Positions 17,345-26,236 of a stretch of DNA of 64,000 bases are shown one piece after another. Where the stretch lies: the NCBI GenBank assembly GCA_965224745.1, contig CBDCZY010000003.1, positions 1-64,000 on the forward strand. Direction: 5' to 3'. Position 1 is the stretch's first letter, and every line of letters begins with the position of its first letter. The notes beneath the pieces were generated by a model that was not told where the DNA came from, searched no databases, and worked only from the letters and a program-made list of their open reading frames with translations. Both the position numbers and the translations under genes were made by a program. The DNA is from CBDCZY01 sp965224745 (lineage in GTDB: Bacteria > Pseudomonadota > Gammaproteobacteria > Methylococcales > Methylomonadaceae).

Positions 17345-18848
17345 AGCACACCTCCTGTCTCATCCACTGACCGGTCAGTAGTTGATCATAGTCAGCAACC
17401 TGGTGTTGGCGTAGCGGTATCGGTGGCGGTGTACTGTGTTGTAAATACCTTGCCTGCAGGGATGTTAAATCGGGCAAGGCACCTTGTTCTGCCTGTCGCA
17501 TTAGCTCAGTTGCCAGGGCACTTTCGCAATCATAATCATAGGCAAAGCGTAAAACAGCAACCATCCACTTGCATGCTTCTTGCGGTGTAAACTGTTTCTC
17601 TGCCTGCTTCCATAAAGCCCGATATTGCGTGTTAGGCAAAATATTATCGCGAAACTGTGAGAAGCGGAAGGCTTGTGGTTTGGCTGCCAGAGAATGAATG
17701 ATATGCCGGTAATCTATTCGTCGCGCTCGGCCGGTGGGCGTTGTTGGATAAATCCGAGGCAGATTGATCACCCGAGTTTGGCCAACAAAGCAGACCAAAC
17801 GATCATGGTAGAGATGCACCCTGACGCTTTCACCGATAAGGCGTGAAGGGACGGTATACAATGCGCGTTTTACAGCAATGGTACTGCTGGTGGTGACTTT
17901 TACCGACAGCTCAGCATAATCAACAAATCGGTGTTTGGGTAAGGCTAACAGGGTTTTGTGCTCTTCGGCCAACCTGCCTTTGCATCGTCTGTTCAGTTTG
18001 TCGACAATGTGTTCAAGAAACTCTCGATAAGCACGGAGTGTAGAAAAATCATTCGAACCGCGTAACTTTATGGCTTGATCAATGCGACGTTTTAATGAGC
18101 CATGCGGTGCTTCAATGGCGCCATTTTCATGACTAATGCCCAGATTATTGGTGGTGGGCCGCATGCCATAATGCTTACATAAATCATGATAGTCTTCCGT
18201 CAGTCGCTGTTTTTCTACGTTATTGACGTAAGCCGCACTGAGGCTGTCTGTACGATGTTCCTTTGGTGAACCGCCTAAGGTGTGTAATGCACTTTGTAAG
18301 CCGTCAGCCAGTGCACTGTAGCTTTCTCCGCCCTGAATAACATGGACATGACGCCAACCACTAAAAGCCAGGCGAAACTGGTACAGTAAATGTGCGAACG
18401 CCTTCCCGTCTATCGTAATGACGGTATTGGGGTGCGTAAAATCAGATAGTCCCTGATGACCCGCAGGTACCGACTGACGAAACATGACTTCTTTGTCCGG
18501 GCCTTGTGTGGCCTGCCAGTGTTTAACACGTCTTTGCAGTGTCCGAAGGTATTTCTCTGGATACTTTCCCGGATGCTGCTCATCCAGATGCTCCCACAGG
18601 GTAATGCCAGTTAAGGACGATTCATCTTCTAATAACGGAACCAGTTCTGAGTCCCATACGGCTTCTAATGGATCTTTGCGCGTTCGCCACTTTCGTTCTT
18701 TGTGTTCAGCTCTTTCACCTTTTTCGATCCGGCAACCTGATCGAACACTGATGCCGGCTTTTGCTGCGGATGTCTCCTGCGTACAACCTGTCTGACGATT
18801 TTTCATATAACTATTTTCCTGTAATTGAGTGATGTGTTTACCGGACAA
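17337..18848 (-). CDS. istA: IstA transposase of IS21-family copy C
   Basis: 503-residue DDE transposase starting at TTG 18848 (an ATG lies 14 codons downstream), behind GGAGG. The N-terminal region carries a short HTH (AAKAGISVRSGCRIEKGE). The core follows with ITIDGKAFAHLLY (Asp), EHRTDSLSAAYVNN (Asp) and GISHENGAIEAPHG (Glu). It differs from copy D at one residue (Thr for Ile in MRPTxNNLG). Because the IS1634-type element inserted just upstream at 18864, native promoter sequence is separated from it. Confidence 0.95.
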   Translation of the reverse strand: MSGKHITQLQENSYMKNRQTGCTQETSAAKAGISVRSGCRIEKGERAEHKERKWRTRKDPLEAVWDSELVPLLEDESSLTGITLWEHLDEQHPGKYPEKYLRTLQRRVKHWQATQGPDKEVMFRQSVPAGHQGLSDFTHPNTVITIDGKAFAHLLYQFRLAFSGWRHVHVIQGGESYSALADGLQSALHTLGGSPKEHRTDSLSAAYVNNVEKQRLTEDYHDLCKHYGMRPTTNNLGISHENGAIEAPHGSLKRRIDQAIKLRGSNDFSTLRAYREFLEHIVDKLNRRCKGRLAEEHKTLLALPKHRFVDYAELSVKVTTSSTIAVKRALYTVPSRLIGESVRVHLYHDRLVCFVGQTRVINLPRIYPTTPTGRARRIDYRHIIHSLAAKPQAFRFSQFRDNILPNTQYRALWKQAEKQFTPQEACKWMVAVLRFAYDYDCESALATELMRQAEQGALPDLTSLQARYLQHSTPPPIPLRQHQVADYDQLLTGQWMRQEVCCE

Positions 18849-18863
18849 GTCACTTCCTCCTAA

Positions 18864-20978
18864 CCCATCTTCGTGACTTTGACATCGCTAAGTTATTGAT
18901 ATTTTGTTTTCATCGAATGATTCCATGAAAAAAAACCTTACCTTTCAACGGTGTTTTTTTCAGATCCGCTCGGTAGTGCCATTTTCTTCTTTTTGACCCT
19001 TGATTTTCCCCGGTTTTTCATTAATGCTAGGGACATGTATATTCGAAAAACCAAAACGAAATCCCTGGATAATGGCGGGGCCTACTTCACCTATCGGATC
19101 GTTGAATCCGTTCGCGTGGGAAGGAAAGTAAAGCAACGCACCTTACTGAATCTAGGCAAAGACTTCGCCATTGATCCAGAGCACTGGCCCTTGCTGACAG
19201 CCAGGATTGAACAATTGTTACAAGGCTGTGAGCCTCATCAGCAAGAATTGTTTCATGTAGCCGATGAGTTAACGCAATGCCTGGAAGCCTCAGCCCAGCG
19301 TTACAGTGCGCTTATCATCGCTAAGCTGGCCCAACCGGTGGATGCTGCCAGTCCAGAACCCGATTATCACACGGTTGATATCAATCATGTCGAAACCCTT
19401 CAAGCCCGCAGTATCGGTGTTGAAACGCTGGCGTGGCATGCGGTTATGCAACTACAACTGGATCAGAAGCTCACCGCACTGGGTTTTAATAAAGTCGAAC
19501 TCGCTGCGGCCATCGGTAACATTATCGGCCGTGTGGTTTCACCGGGCAGTGAATTGCACACCCATGATTGGCTACAATCACGCTCAGCGTTGGGAGAACT
19601 GCTTGACCATGACTATGGCCATACCAGCCTGACACGGCTTTATACGATCAGCGATAAATTGCTCAAACACCAGACGGCACTGGAAACGTTTCTGTCCGAG
19701 CAAGAGCAAACCTTATTCGAATTGAACCGTAGTATTGTGCTATACGATTTGACCAATACCTATTTTGAAGGGCAGTGTCACCAAAACCCCAAAGCCCAGT
19801 TCGGTCGTTCCAAAGAAAAACGCAGTGATTGTCCCTTGGTGACACTGGGACTGGTGTTGGATGGTGAGGGATTTCCTCTGAGCAGTCAGGTTTTCCCGGG
19901 TAATGCCAGTGAGCCGGGCACCTTGGAGTTAATGCTGGATGGACTACAAAAAAAACAGCCATTACCGCAGGTCACAAAACCTGTGATCATCATGGATGCC
20001 GGTATTGCCAGTGCCGACAACATCGCCTGGTTAATCGAGCAGGGCTATCATTATCTGGTGGTCAGTCGAGAGCGATCCGTGATCAATCCCACCGATCAGG
20101 ACGATGCTGTGATGGTGAGAGAAACCGAACACAGTCAGGTGTGTGTTTATCGCGAAACAGATCAAGACACCCACGAAACCCGGCTCTATTGTCACTCCGA
20201 ACAAAAACAAAAAAAAGAGCAGGCTATCCGAAACCGCTTCCATGTTCGCATGGAAGAAGCACTCAACAAGCTTGATGCGGGCTTAAACAAAAAAGGGACG
20301 ATCAAAAAATACAGCAAAATACTGGAACGGATCGGTCGACTGCGCGAAAAAAACCGGCGGGTTTCGCAAGACTACCGCATTGACGTCATAACCGATGACG
20401 AGAAAAAAAACGCCATCCGGCTTGAATGGCAACGTGAACCTCAAAGTAAACAGAACGATCAACACTGTGGTGTCTATTGCCTCAGAACCAATATCCCCGA
20501 CTGGTCTGAAGAACAACTGTGGACGACCTACATCATGCTGACCGAGATCGAAGCCACCTTTCGAAGCTTGAAAACTGAACTGGGCTTGCGCCCGGTTTAC
20601 CACCAAAAAGAAGACCGTGTCACCGGCCACTTGTTCATTACTTTGCTGGCTTATCATCTGGTGCATACGCTGCGCTATCAACTGAAGCAACAGGGCATTC
20701 ATTTAAGCTGGGACAGTATTCGTAACATCATGTCGACACAGCAACGTATCACCATGACCTTACCAACGGATGATCATAAAATGATTCACCTGCGGACAAC
20801 AACGAAGGCGGAGCTACGTCAGAAACAAATTTATGAAGCTTTGAATATTAAACCCGACCTCATTGGTCAATGTAAAACAATTATCGATAAAAAAAATCTG
20901 TAGTGCCAACTGAAACAGATTGAAAATTTTAACTTATTGAAATAACAGGATATTGTAAATATAAGTCACGAAGATGGG
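18864..20978 (+). mobile_element. IS1634-type (IS4-like) element nested in IS21 copy C
   Basis: 2115 bp, inverted ends CCCATCTTCGTGAC and GTCACGAAGATGGG. It is flanked by a 4-bp repeat CTAA (18860-18863, 20979-20982). The intact sequence in copy D (TCCTCCTAAGAGTAAAAAG) shows the exact pre-insertion state. It carries one transposase gene. Confidence 0.92.
19035..20903 (+). CDS. IS1634-type transposase
   Basis: About 622 residues from the ATG at 19035 (MYIRKTKTKSLDNGG); an upstream in-frame start at 18951 is less likely because it would begin in the terminal region. It is an IS4-superfamily DDE enzyme: Asp in IVLYDLTNTYFEG, Asp in PVIIMDAGIASADN, and the Y-[2]-R-[3]-E-[6]-K like signature in LTEIEATFRSLKTELGLRPV. 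The tail TGHLFITLLAYHLVHTLRY is typical of the IS1634 group. The reading frame is complete. Confidence 0.93.
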   Translation: MYIRKTKTKSLDNGGAYFTYRIVESVRVGRKVKQRTLLNLGKDFAIDPEHWPLLTARIEQLLQGCEPHQQELFHVADELTQCLEASAQRYSALIIAKLAQPVDAASPEPDYHTVDINHVETLQARSIGVETLAWHAVMQLQLDQKLTALGFNKVELAAAIGNIIGRVVSPGSELHTHDWLQSRSALGELLDHDYGHTSLTRLYTISDKLLKHQTALETFLSEQEQTLFELNRSIVLYDLTNTYFEGQCHQNPKAQFGRSKEKRSDCPLVTLGLVLDGEGFPLSSQVFPGNASEPGTLELMLDGLQKKQPLPQVTKPVIIMDAGIASADNIAWLIEQGYHYLVVSRERSVINPTDQDDAVMVRETEHSQVCVYRETDQDTHETRLYCHSEQKQKKEQAIRNRFHVRMEEALNKLDAGLNKKGTIKKYSKILERIGRLREKNRRVSQDYRIDVITDDEKKNAIRLEWQREPQSKQNDQHCGVYCLRTNIPDWSEEQLWTTYIMLTEIEATFRSLKTELGLRPVYHQKEDRVTGHLFITLLAYHLVHTLRYQLKQQGIHLSWDSIRNIMSTQQRITMTLPTDDHKMIHLRTTTKAELRQKQIYEALNIKPDLIGQCKTIIDKKNL

Positions 20979-21065
20979 CTAAGAGTAAAAAGTACTTATC
21001 AGTTTATACACTCAACCGGTCAAGATAATTGTCGTCTGACCGGACAGGTTAATTGTCGCCTAACA

Positions 21066-21792
21066 AACTCGCTTCGGAGAATTGTTCGAAGCGCCCCATT
21101 ATTAATAGAAGCTCACATAAATCTATATGTACACTAATATTTTCAGGGTCTATTTCAAGCAATTGATTCACTACTATTAATGCTTCTTCATTCCGATTTA
21201 ATAAAAATAAAGCCTGACGTTTATGCTCTAGCAATGTCTCGTTTTTAGGAGATATATCTAAGCCAATAGCTATGTAATCAAGCGCACGTAAATAATCATG
21301 AGCAGCCATAATTGATGAGGTGCTTTCTTGGATTTCTAAAACTTTAAGCCTCCCATCTTGCGAGCTGTTTAACTCGGAAATTTTCTCCAATTCCAACTGA
21401 GCATTTCGCTGCTGTATTTCTATTTCAGCAAGCCTACCTTCGGACTGTATTCGTATCTCACGGAATTGGGCAAGTTCATCTCTAAATTCTTTACGAGTCT
21501 CACCTATACTACGAAAGCCTAAAAAACCTAATATAGAAAAAGTTCCTAATATTATTGTTATAACAACATTAACTGTCTCAAGGTTTGATGAATATGTTTC
21601 CTTAATAATATCCTTTTCAATTTTGTAGTTAAGCTGATCACGACGAACTTCTCCTACTAATCTTTCGAGGGAAGATAGCTTTTCAGAAATTATTTTTGTT
21701 TCATCCGCTACTTTATCAGCGGACCAAGCACTACCAATTAACACCATGGTGATTGCAGCAATAGTCAATATTTTCCAAAATATTATTTGCAT
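21066..21792 (-). pseudogene. Membrane-anchored TPR protein, 3' end cut by IS21
   Basis: Cassette gene of about 242 codons from ATG 21792 that runs into the IS21-family element; its last five residues (LLGDN) are partly from the IS. Residues 1-24 form a signal-like segment ending SAWSA-DK. A transmembrane helix follows near 73-92, then a coiled coil (about 98-145, rich in E/R/Q). Two TPR-like helix pairs follow (ALDYIAIGLDISPKNETLL and ALIVVNQLLEIDPENISVH). TPRs bind proteins; the partner is unknown. The natural C-terminus and this cassette's attC are missing, so it is probably inactive. Confidence 0.8.
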
Positions 21793-21821
21793 TACTATTT
21801 CCTTGCTATGAACATTCTAGT

Positions 21822-21920
21822 GCCTAACGCCCGCATCAGCTGACGTAAAAAGGGGCGCAGTTTTTGCGAATAGCAAAAATTGTGACGCTTTTTACGGTCA
21901 GCTGGATGCGATTGTTAGCT
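21822..21920 (-). repeat. attC site, type A
   Basis: GCCTAAC ... GTTAGCT with arms GCATCAGCTGACGTAAAAA and TTTTTACGGTCAGCTGGATGC. It belongs to the cassette at 21921-22999. Confidence 0.92.
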
Positions 21921-21936
21921 GCGTATTCTGCATTTA

Positions 21937-22965
21937 TTATGACCATGCGAATACAATGCAACTGTTAGGAAAAACCCAGTCATCTACGTTAACTTCATAA
22001 CTATTTTCGTGCCGTATTATTTCTGGTTCTTCAATACAACTAATGCCTTCAGCAACAACATGACACTTCTTACCAATTTCACTTTTAAATGTCACATAAA
22101 CCCCTTTCGTTGGACCAACATTTACGAAAGAGTAAAACCCTCCAGTTTTCGACTGCAATACCTCCATTTCATACCGAATTCTATGGCGTGATGATTTGCC
22201 TGCATACTTGTCTGGGATACTAAACAGAAATTCTATTTCGTTATCACTTTTTCTAGGGTTGGTTTCAATCGGTGACAATCGATCATCACCTACTTTAAGT
22301 TGTATGACTTTGTATGCTTCTTCTGGAAGGATAGAATCAGAAGGGTGATTCAAAAATGTCCATGATTCTTCTCGTGTTCTGTCGAACACAACTCCTCTAT
22401 CTTCCTCTTCTGTTTCGACAAGCTTACATCTAAATGAAATTGTACTTGGTATTCTTGATTTACTGAAGGAAATGACTCTCTTTAACTTGTAATATTTATC
22501 ATCATGCTCGCTTACAGTTATAGTTTCTCTGAGATTGTGTAATGACAATGGGATTTCTTTTTTGTACTTACCTAAAAGTCTCCTTGTACCAGAAGCAAAC
22601 TCTTTATCTATCAATAAGACTCCTAGGCAGCATTCAAGTATGTCTTCTACTGCCCCATCTTTTAGTATGCTCGTTATTGAATCTCTATGCAGGAGCGTAC
22701 TCCTATATTCTTGAATTCTTAATTCTCTGTATTCTTTATCTACCCATAACTCAATAAACTTGTACACAATGATCGCTGAAAGAAAAGCCAACCCTAGGTT
22801 AGAAAATACATCAGCTACTTTGCTTCCTGGGAAAATGAATGGTGATGAAATAGCAAAAATGCAAGGAACCACAGCAGCCACTGTAAGAGCATGAGAAACT
22901 TTCAGAATATGTGACCTCTTTTTTTCAGTTGCACTAATAACTGTACTATCTTGTTCATCATTCAT
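21937..22965 (-). CDS. Unknown two-span membrane protein (342 aa), cassette gene
   Basis: No family recognised. After a charged N-terminus (about 25 residues with KKRSH) come two hydrophobic helices, about residues 27-47 (LTVAAVVPCIFAISSPFIF) and 55-72 (FSNLGLAFLSAIIVYKF). A basic linker and a soluble region of about 260 residues follow. The C-terminal half looks beta-rich (FRCKLVETEEEDRGVVFD; RHRIRYEMEVLQSKTGGFY; GVYVTFKSEIGKKCHVV). The layout resembles a membrane-tethered cytoplasmic sensor or effector, but nothing shows a function. It ends just before the attC at 21822-21920. Confidence 0.75.
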   Translation of the reverse strand: MNDEQDSTVISATEKKRSHILKVSHALTVAAVVPCIFAISSPFIFPGSKVADVFSNLGLAFLSAIIVYKFIELWVDKEYRELRIQEYRSTLLHRDSITSILKDGAVEDILECCLGVLLIDKEFASGTRRLLGKYKKEIPLSLHNLRETITVSEHDDKYYKLKRVISFSKSRIPSTISFRCKLVETEEEDRGVVFDRTREESWTFLNHPSDSILPEEAYKVIQLKVGDDRLSPIETNPRKSDNEIEFLFSIPDKYAGKSSRHRIRYEMEVLQSKTGGFYSFVNVGPTKGVYVTFKSEIGKKCHVVAEGISCIEEPEIIRHENSYEVNVDDWVFPNSCIVFAWS

Positions 22966-22992
22966 TTTCGATTCCTATGGAATTTTAGAAGC

Positions 22993-23089
22993 AGCTAACG
23001 CCTGCTTCAGCGGCTACCATAAGGGGCGGTTTTTTTGCTTCGCAAAAAAAATGACGCTTATGGTAGTCCGCTGGAAGCTATTGTTATGT
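22993..23089 (-). repeat. attC site, type A variant
   Basis: AGCTAAC ... GTTATGT. Arms GCTTCAGCGGCTACCATAAG and CTTATGGTAGTCCGCTGGAAGC pair; the centre has matching T and A runs around GCTTCGC. Confidence 0.88.
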
Positions 23090-23255
23090 GATTCTAACTA
23101 CTCAATTAATTCACTTAGAGTTAGGCTCGCACACACTTCAAGATTCGATGTTATTACATAGTATTGCGATTATAACTGTTCAAAGTGAAATATTTTGAGG
23201 TAAAACCTAGCTTTCATATAACACAGCACTTTGAAATCCTCACTACATTACTTTG

Positions 23256-23963
23256 CTATACGCTGTTAGCAATATGTTTCCAAACTGGGATATTTAAAAA
23301 TTGACCTAAAGTTTCAGCAGAATCATCAACATATTCTCCCTTGGCATGATCCATAATGTTAATTCTCTCCCCATCTTTAAATACAAGATTCAGTTCATAA
23401 CTAATGTATGTAAAGCTTCCACCCTCACTAGTTTCTGACCAAACCCTCTTTTTAAATAATTGTATAGCATAAATATCTTTGACATAACCTTGCTGCTTAC
23501 GATCTAAAGAGCCAAGAACATCATATTTTTGGCCTCTATAATAAATTTTTTTTAGCTTATCAATAGTAAATTTTTTATTATTTAATAACTCTGAAATTCC
23601 AATATAACTAAACCCCCCTCCCACCAACAACGCCATGAAACCTGCACCAAATTCACCATTAAAAATGCTATAAAAACTACTCATGAAAGTAGAAATACCT
23701 ACCATGCTAAAAATAAAATGGATAATAATACTCGCCACAGCTTTTTCGATAACTATTTGTTCTCCTGTTTCTGTCATTGTCTGAGATTTAATAGTTGATC
23801 CTCCTTTACTCACTGCCCCCCCGCTTACTTTCAAGGTTACTGGTTCATCTGTAACTATAGGCTTGCCTTCGACCTTATTAGTATTTGTTTTTTGAACCTC
23901 ATTCATGCTTAATAACTCAGCCTTTGACGGAAATCCGGTAGTTGTATCGTTAGTAAATTTCAT
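23256..23963 (-). CDS. Unknown two-span membrane protein (235 aa), cassette gene
   Basis: No family recognised. About 75 polar residues (with SGGAVSKGGSTIKSQTM, Ser/Thr/Gly-rich) precede two closely spaced hydrophobic helices, about 77-97 (ASIIIHFIFSMVGISTFMS) and 106-122 (GAGFMALLVGGGFSYIG). The C-terminal 110 residues are soluble, with alternating strands (KKIYYRGQKYDVLGSLD; TYISYELNLVFKDGERINI), suggesting a pleckstrin-like or other small beta fold on the inner face. The start at 23963 follows a GGAGGCAAT ribosome-binding site. About 165 bp of non-coding DNA separates its end from the attC at 22993-23089. Confidence 0.75.
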   Translation of the reverse strand: MKFTNDTTTGFPSKAELLSMNEVQKTNTNKVEGKPIVTDEPVTLKVSGGAVSKGGSTIKSQTMTETGEQIVIEKAVASIIIHFIFSMVGISTFMSSFYSIFNGEFGAGFMALLVGGGFSYIGISELLNNKKFTIDKLKKIYYRGQKYDVLGSLDRKQQGYVKDIYAIQLFKKRVWSETSEGGSFTYISYELNLVFKDGERINIMDHAKGEYVDDSAETLGQFLNIPVWKHIANSV

Positions 23964-24124
23964 ATTGCCTCCTAACTTTATTTTTTAAAATTTTTACATC
24001 ACTTACGACTTACGTATTCAACATAAATTTTTTTTAAAAATTAGTCTAGTATCTTTTCATTAAGTGGCACTATTGAAGCACTAAGGGGCTGAATTACAGG
24101 TAACAAAGGAAAAATCATATTTTC

Positions 24125-24214
24125 ACATAACGACCAAGCTCAGATGCCGTAAAAAGCAGAGTGTAGCGTAGCGAAACGCCGCTTTTTACGGTCAGCTGGA
24201 GCGCCTGGTTATGT
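24125..24214 (-). repeat. attC site
   Basis: ACATAAC ... GTTATGT with arms CAGATGCCGTAAAAAGC and GCTTTTTACGGTCAGCTGG. The centre GTAGCGTAGCGAAACGCC differs from the main groups. Confidence 0.88.
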
Positions 24215-24218
24215 GTTT

Positions 24219-24548
24219 TCAATGTGCCAATTTTGCACTTGCTATACGATTTAAACTTATACCAGATTCAGCGGCTTCGATTGCAAGATGCCGATGGACT
24301 TCTGGTGGAACTCGAACCATAAATTTTCCGCTATATTTCCGCGAGGAGATTGGTGATGGAACATCCTCACTATTTTGAGCCATATCTTCGATGCACCCTT
24401 TGACGATACTACCAATACCTTTTAAAGCTTTTTCAGGAGTAGATGCTAGCCAGCTAAGACTAGGAAATTCGGCACACAACCCGACAAATTCTTGATCTTC
24501 TTCAGACCATGTTACCCGATAGGTATATTTCTCAACTTCAAGAACCAT
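24219..24548 (-). CDS. hicB: HicB-type antitoxin
   Basis: 109 residues. The N-terminal part has the HicB partial RNase H fold (YRVTWSEEDQEFVGLCAEFPSLS, then A-x-T-P-E-K-A-L-K-G). The C-terminal part SGKFMVRVPPEVHRHLAIEA, continuing with AESGISLNRIA, is a ribbon-helix-helix DNA-binding segment. It should bind and silence HicA and repress the operon. It follows hicA with an 11-bp overlap (toxin first, the common order for this pair). Confidence 0.9.
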   Translation of the reverse strand: MVLEVEKYTYRVTWSEEDQEFVGLCAEFPSLSWLASTPEKALKGIGSIVKGCIEDMAQNSEDVPSPISSRKYSGKFMVRVPPEVHRHLAIEAAESGISLNRIASAKLAH

Positions 24549-24792
24549 GATTCACCTCAATTTTTTCAATAGCAAGCAATACTTGCCTAACCTGATAAGG
24601 CTTAGCTTTACCTTTATGATTCTGTATATTTACGCGAGGATCACCGAGCCAAGGAGTCTTGTAGATGCAATGACTACTCCCACTTTGGCGTGGTTTCCCG
24701 AAATAATACTCACAGACCTTTTGAAGATCACTGAACCGAACCCCTTTGGGATTAGCCTTTATCTCTTTAAGGATTTTTGCTATGCCACTCAT
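24538..24792 (-). CDS. hicA: HicA-type mRNA-interferase toxin
   Basis: 84 residues with the HicA dsRBD-like fold. KADLLKLLKKxG is replaced by VRFSDLQKVCEYYFGKPRQS; the catalytic His is in GSSHCIYKTP. The C-terminal KAKPYQVRQVLLAIEKIEV is also typical. The toxin cuts mRNA when free from HicB. The GC-poor upstream region has no obvious operator that I could define. Confidence 0.9.
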   Translation of the reverse strand: MSGIAKILKEIKANPKGVRFSDLQKVCEYYFGKPRQSGSSHCIYKTPWLGDPRVNIQNHKGKAKPYQVRQVLLAIEKIEVNHGS

Positions 24793-24845
24793 GATTAAAT
24801 AGTAGCATTATTGATACTTTTTTTAAAGGCGTATCTGGACTTTAC

Positions 24846-24966
24846 ACATAACGACCTAAATTAAGCGACACAGCATAGCTGTATCCAGTATTGCAGGCAC
24901 GAACTTAAATTTCCTGTTATCTGTTGTTATTTACACTACTGTTCTTCTTTGTATGGGTGGTTATGT
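24846..24966 (-). repeat. attC site, degenerate
   Basis: Core motifs ACATAAC (24846-24852) and GTTATGT (24960-24966) stand at the expected distance and at the 3' end of the next gene. The arms pair only weakly (ACATAACGACC against GGTGGTTATGT), and the centre is unlike other sites here. Confidence 0.55.
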
Positions 24967-25449
24967 GTTTGGCTTTGGCTTTGGTCTACGACTAATGTTG
25001 CGATCAATTTTCCCTGTATTTTTTGATACTTCTTGTTCTTTATTTTGTTTTGTTGATATAGGAATGAATGAAACATTTTCTGTGTAGCACCCACCTGAAA
25101 TATAAACTCTTTCTATTGTAGTGGTCTCGTAGTATTCTTCCCATCCAGACGCGGGAATTAGATTGAAAATAATTTTTTTGCCTCTAATAGAGCTATTTAA
25201 GTTAGTTAGTTCCATAATGGAATCAGTCAATGATTTCATTTGAACCACAACTGGATGATCACATGGAATCATTCCATTGTAGCTTAATGTCTTCTTTATC
25301 TCAGCATCCGTTGATCCAGAATATGTAAATACGCATGCTACAGGAGGATTTTCTGAATCGAATCTATCATCCTTTGGATGCTTAACTACATTGAACGTAA
25401 CCTGAGCGATACTCTGCTTTTTTAGCCAATCATAATGTTTCTTAAACAA
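24961..25449 (-). CDS. Unknown soluble protein (162 aa), cassette gene
   Basis: No family recognised and no membrane segment. The first 115 residues look like a compact alpha/beta domain (YDWLKKQSIAQVTFNVVKHP; VACVFTYSGSTDAEIKKTL; GKKIIFNLIPASGW). A hydrophilic tail from about residue 135 ends RRPKPKPNT, basic and Pro-rich. Starts at ATG 25449 behind GGAGGATAAAGC. The stop falls in the attC end, as for other cassettes. Confidence 0.7.
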   Translation of the reverse strand: MFKKHYDWLKKQSIAQVTFNVVKHPKDDRFDSENPPVACVFTYSGSTDAEIKKTLSYNGMIPCDHPVVVQMKSLTDSIMELTNLNSSIRGKKIIFNLIPASGWEEYYETTTIERVYISGGCYTENVSFIPISTKQNKEQEVSKNTGKIDRNISRRPKPKPNT

Positions 25450-25481
25450 TGCTTTATCCTCCTATAACCCACACTTAATGC

Positions 25482-25610
25482 ACATAACGCCAAAATCAGA
25501 TGCCGTTGGCAGATGTTCGATGGACTCTGATAAAGCACTGAATTAAGATAAAAAATGCCCGTTGAAAACAAACTGCGCTGCCAACGGTCAGCTGGATTTT
25601 ATTGTTATAA
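25482..25610 (-). repeat. attC site, type C
   Basis: ACATAAC ... GTTATAA, arms CAGATGCCGTTGGCAG and CTGCCAACGGTCAGCTGG. Similar to 29527-29655 and the half-site at 5071. Confidence 0.85.
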
Positions 25611-25702
25611 CATTTTTTATGGAAAATTTACAAACATACTATAGGCCATTGATTTTTATATTATATATTGACTTTCTATTCATAGAATCGTTTATTTCGA
25701 CT

Positions 25703-25730
25703 GTTTCATTTATTTCGTTTGTGCTATACT
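25703..25730 (+). promoter_or_regulatory. Candidate promoter of the HTH/PIN operon
   Basis: An extended -10 element TGCTATACT (25722-25730) lies about 50 bp before the ATG at 25778, with a weak -35 (GTTTCA at 25703). The pair reads against the direction of the array, so it needs its own promoter, which is consistent with this motif. Not proven. Confidence 0.4.
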
Positions 25731-25777
25731 CTTTTTACAGAAACCTAATATTAATGTTTTTTTGAGGAGAGATCGCC

Positions 25778-26236
25778 ATGTCTTCATCTAGTAATGTTGT
25801 GCAACTACCGACTGATCAAGAAGTAGAAGAAGCCAAACTTTCTAGCAGAACTTTATCTAAGTATGCTGACGCTGACCGTGTTCAGTTAAGCATTAAAGGT
25901 AGCAATAATCAAAGCGATGAATTAGTTTTACCTGGACATGCGTTGCAGTTACTTTTAGATGTTTTATCAGAAATGTCACGAGGTAACGCTATTGGCATAA
26001 TGCCTATACATGCAGAGTTAAGCACACAAGATGCTGCCAATTTTTTAAATGTTAGTAGACCATTTCTTGTGGGATTATTAGAAAAAGGTGATATTAATTT
26101 CCACAAAGTAGGCACGCACCGTAGGGTACTGGCTAAAGATGTGATTGATTATAAACAGCAAATAGATGCTGAAAGAATGGCAACACTAGATAAATTAACG
26201 GAAGAATCACAGAAACTAGGAATGGGATATGAATAG
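25778..26236 (+). CDS. HTH antitoxin of a PIN toxin-antitoxin pair
   Basis: 152 residues. The N-terminal part is a polar segment with an S-R-T-L-S-K-Y start, then VLPGHALQLLLDVLSEMSRG. The C-terminal half has an excisionase-type helix-turn-helix: LSTQDAANFLNVSRPFLVGL, continuing to VGTHRRVLAKDVIDY. That form is common in antitoxins paired with PIN proteins. It probably represses its own operon and binds the toxin. Starts behind GAGGAGAG and overlaps the PIN gene by 1 bp. It lies opposite to nearly all other cassette genes. Confidence 0.85.
   Translation: MSSSSNVVQLPTDQEVEEAKLSSRTLSKYADADRVQLSIKGSNNQSDELVLPGHALQLLLDVLSEMSRGNAIGIMPIHAELSTQDAANFLNVSRPFLVGLLEKGDINFHKVGTHRRVLAKDVIDYKQQIDAERMATLDKLTEESQKLGMGYE

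Larger units (their letters stand above)
16539..21065 (-). mobile_element. IS21-family element, copy C (2408 bp plus a nested IS1634-type element)
   Basis: Starts TGTCTCGCGTCAATTACTTTG and ends ...TTAATTGTCGCCTAACA. Without the nested element (2115 bp) and its 4-bp duplication it is 2408 bp, like A and D. The flanks (AGATTTAT and AACTCGCT) share no duplication. Both flanks are broken genes: the helical-repeat gene on the left and a TPR gene on the right. This points to a deletion or exchange between IS21 copies. Confidence 0.92.

Noticed and set aside
18951..19034. Longer N-terminus for the IS1634-type transposase
   Set aside because: It would start in the terminal region of the element with a hydrophobic stretch not typical of the family; ATG 19035 fits better.
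16539..21065. Inversion between IS21 copies A and C as cause of missing duplications
   Set aside because: Swapping the flanks does not give matching duplications (only ATA on one side), and attC orientation between them is the same as in the rest of the array; deletion is simpler.
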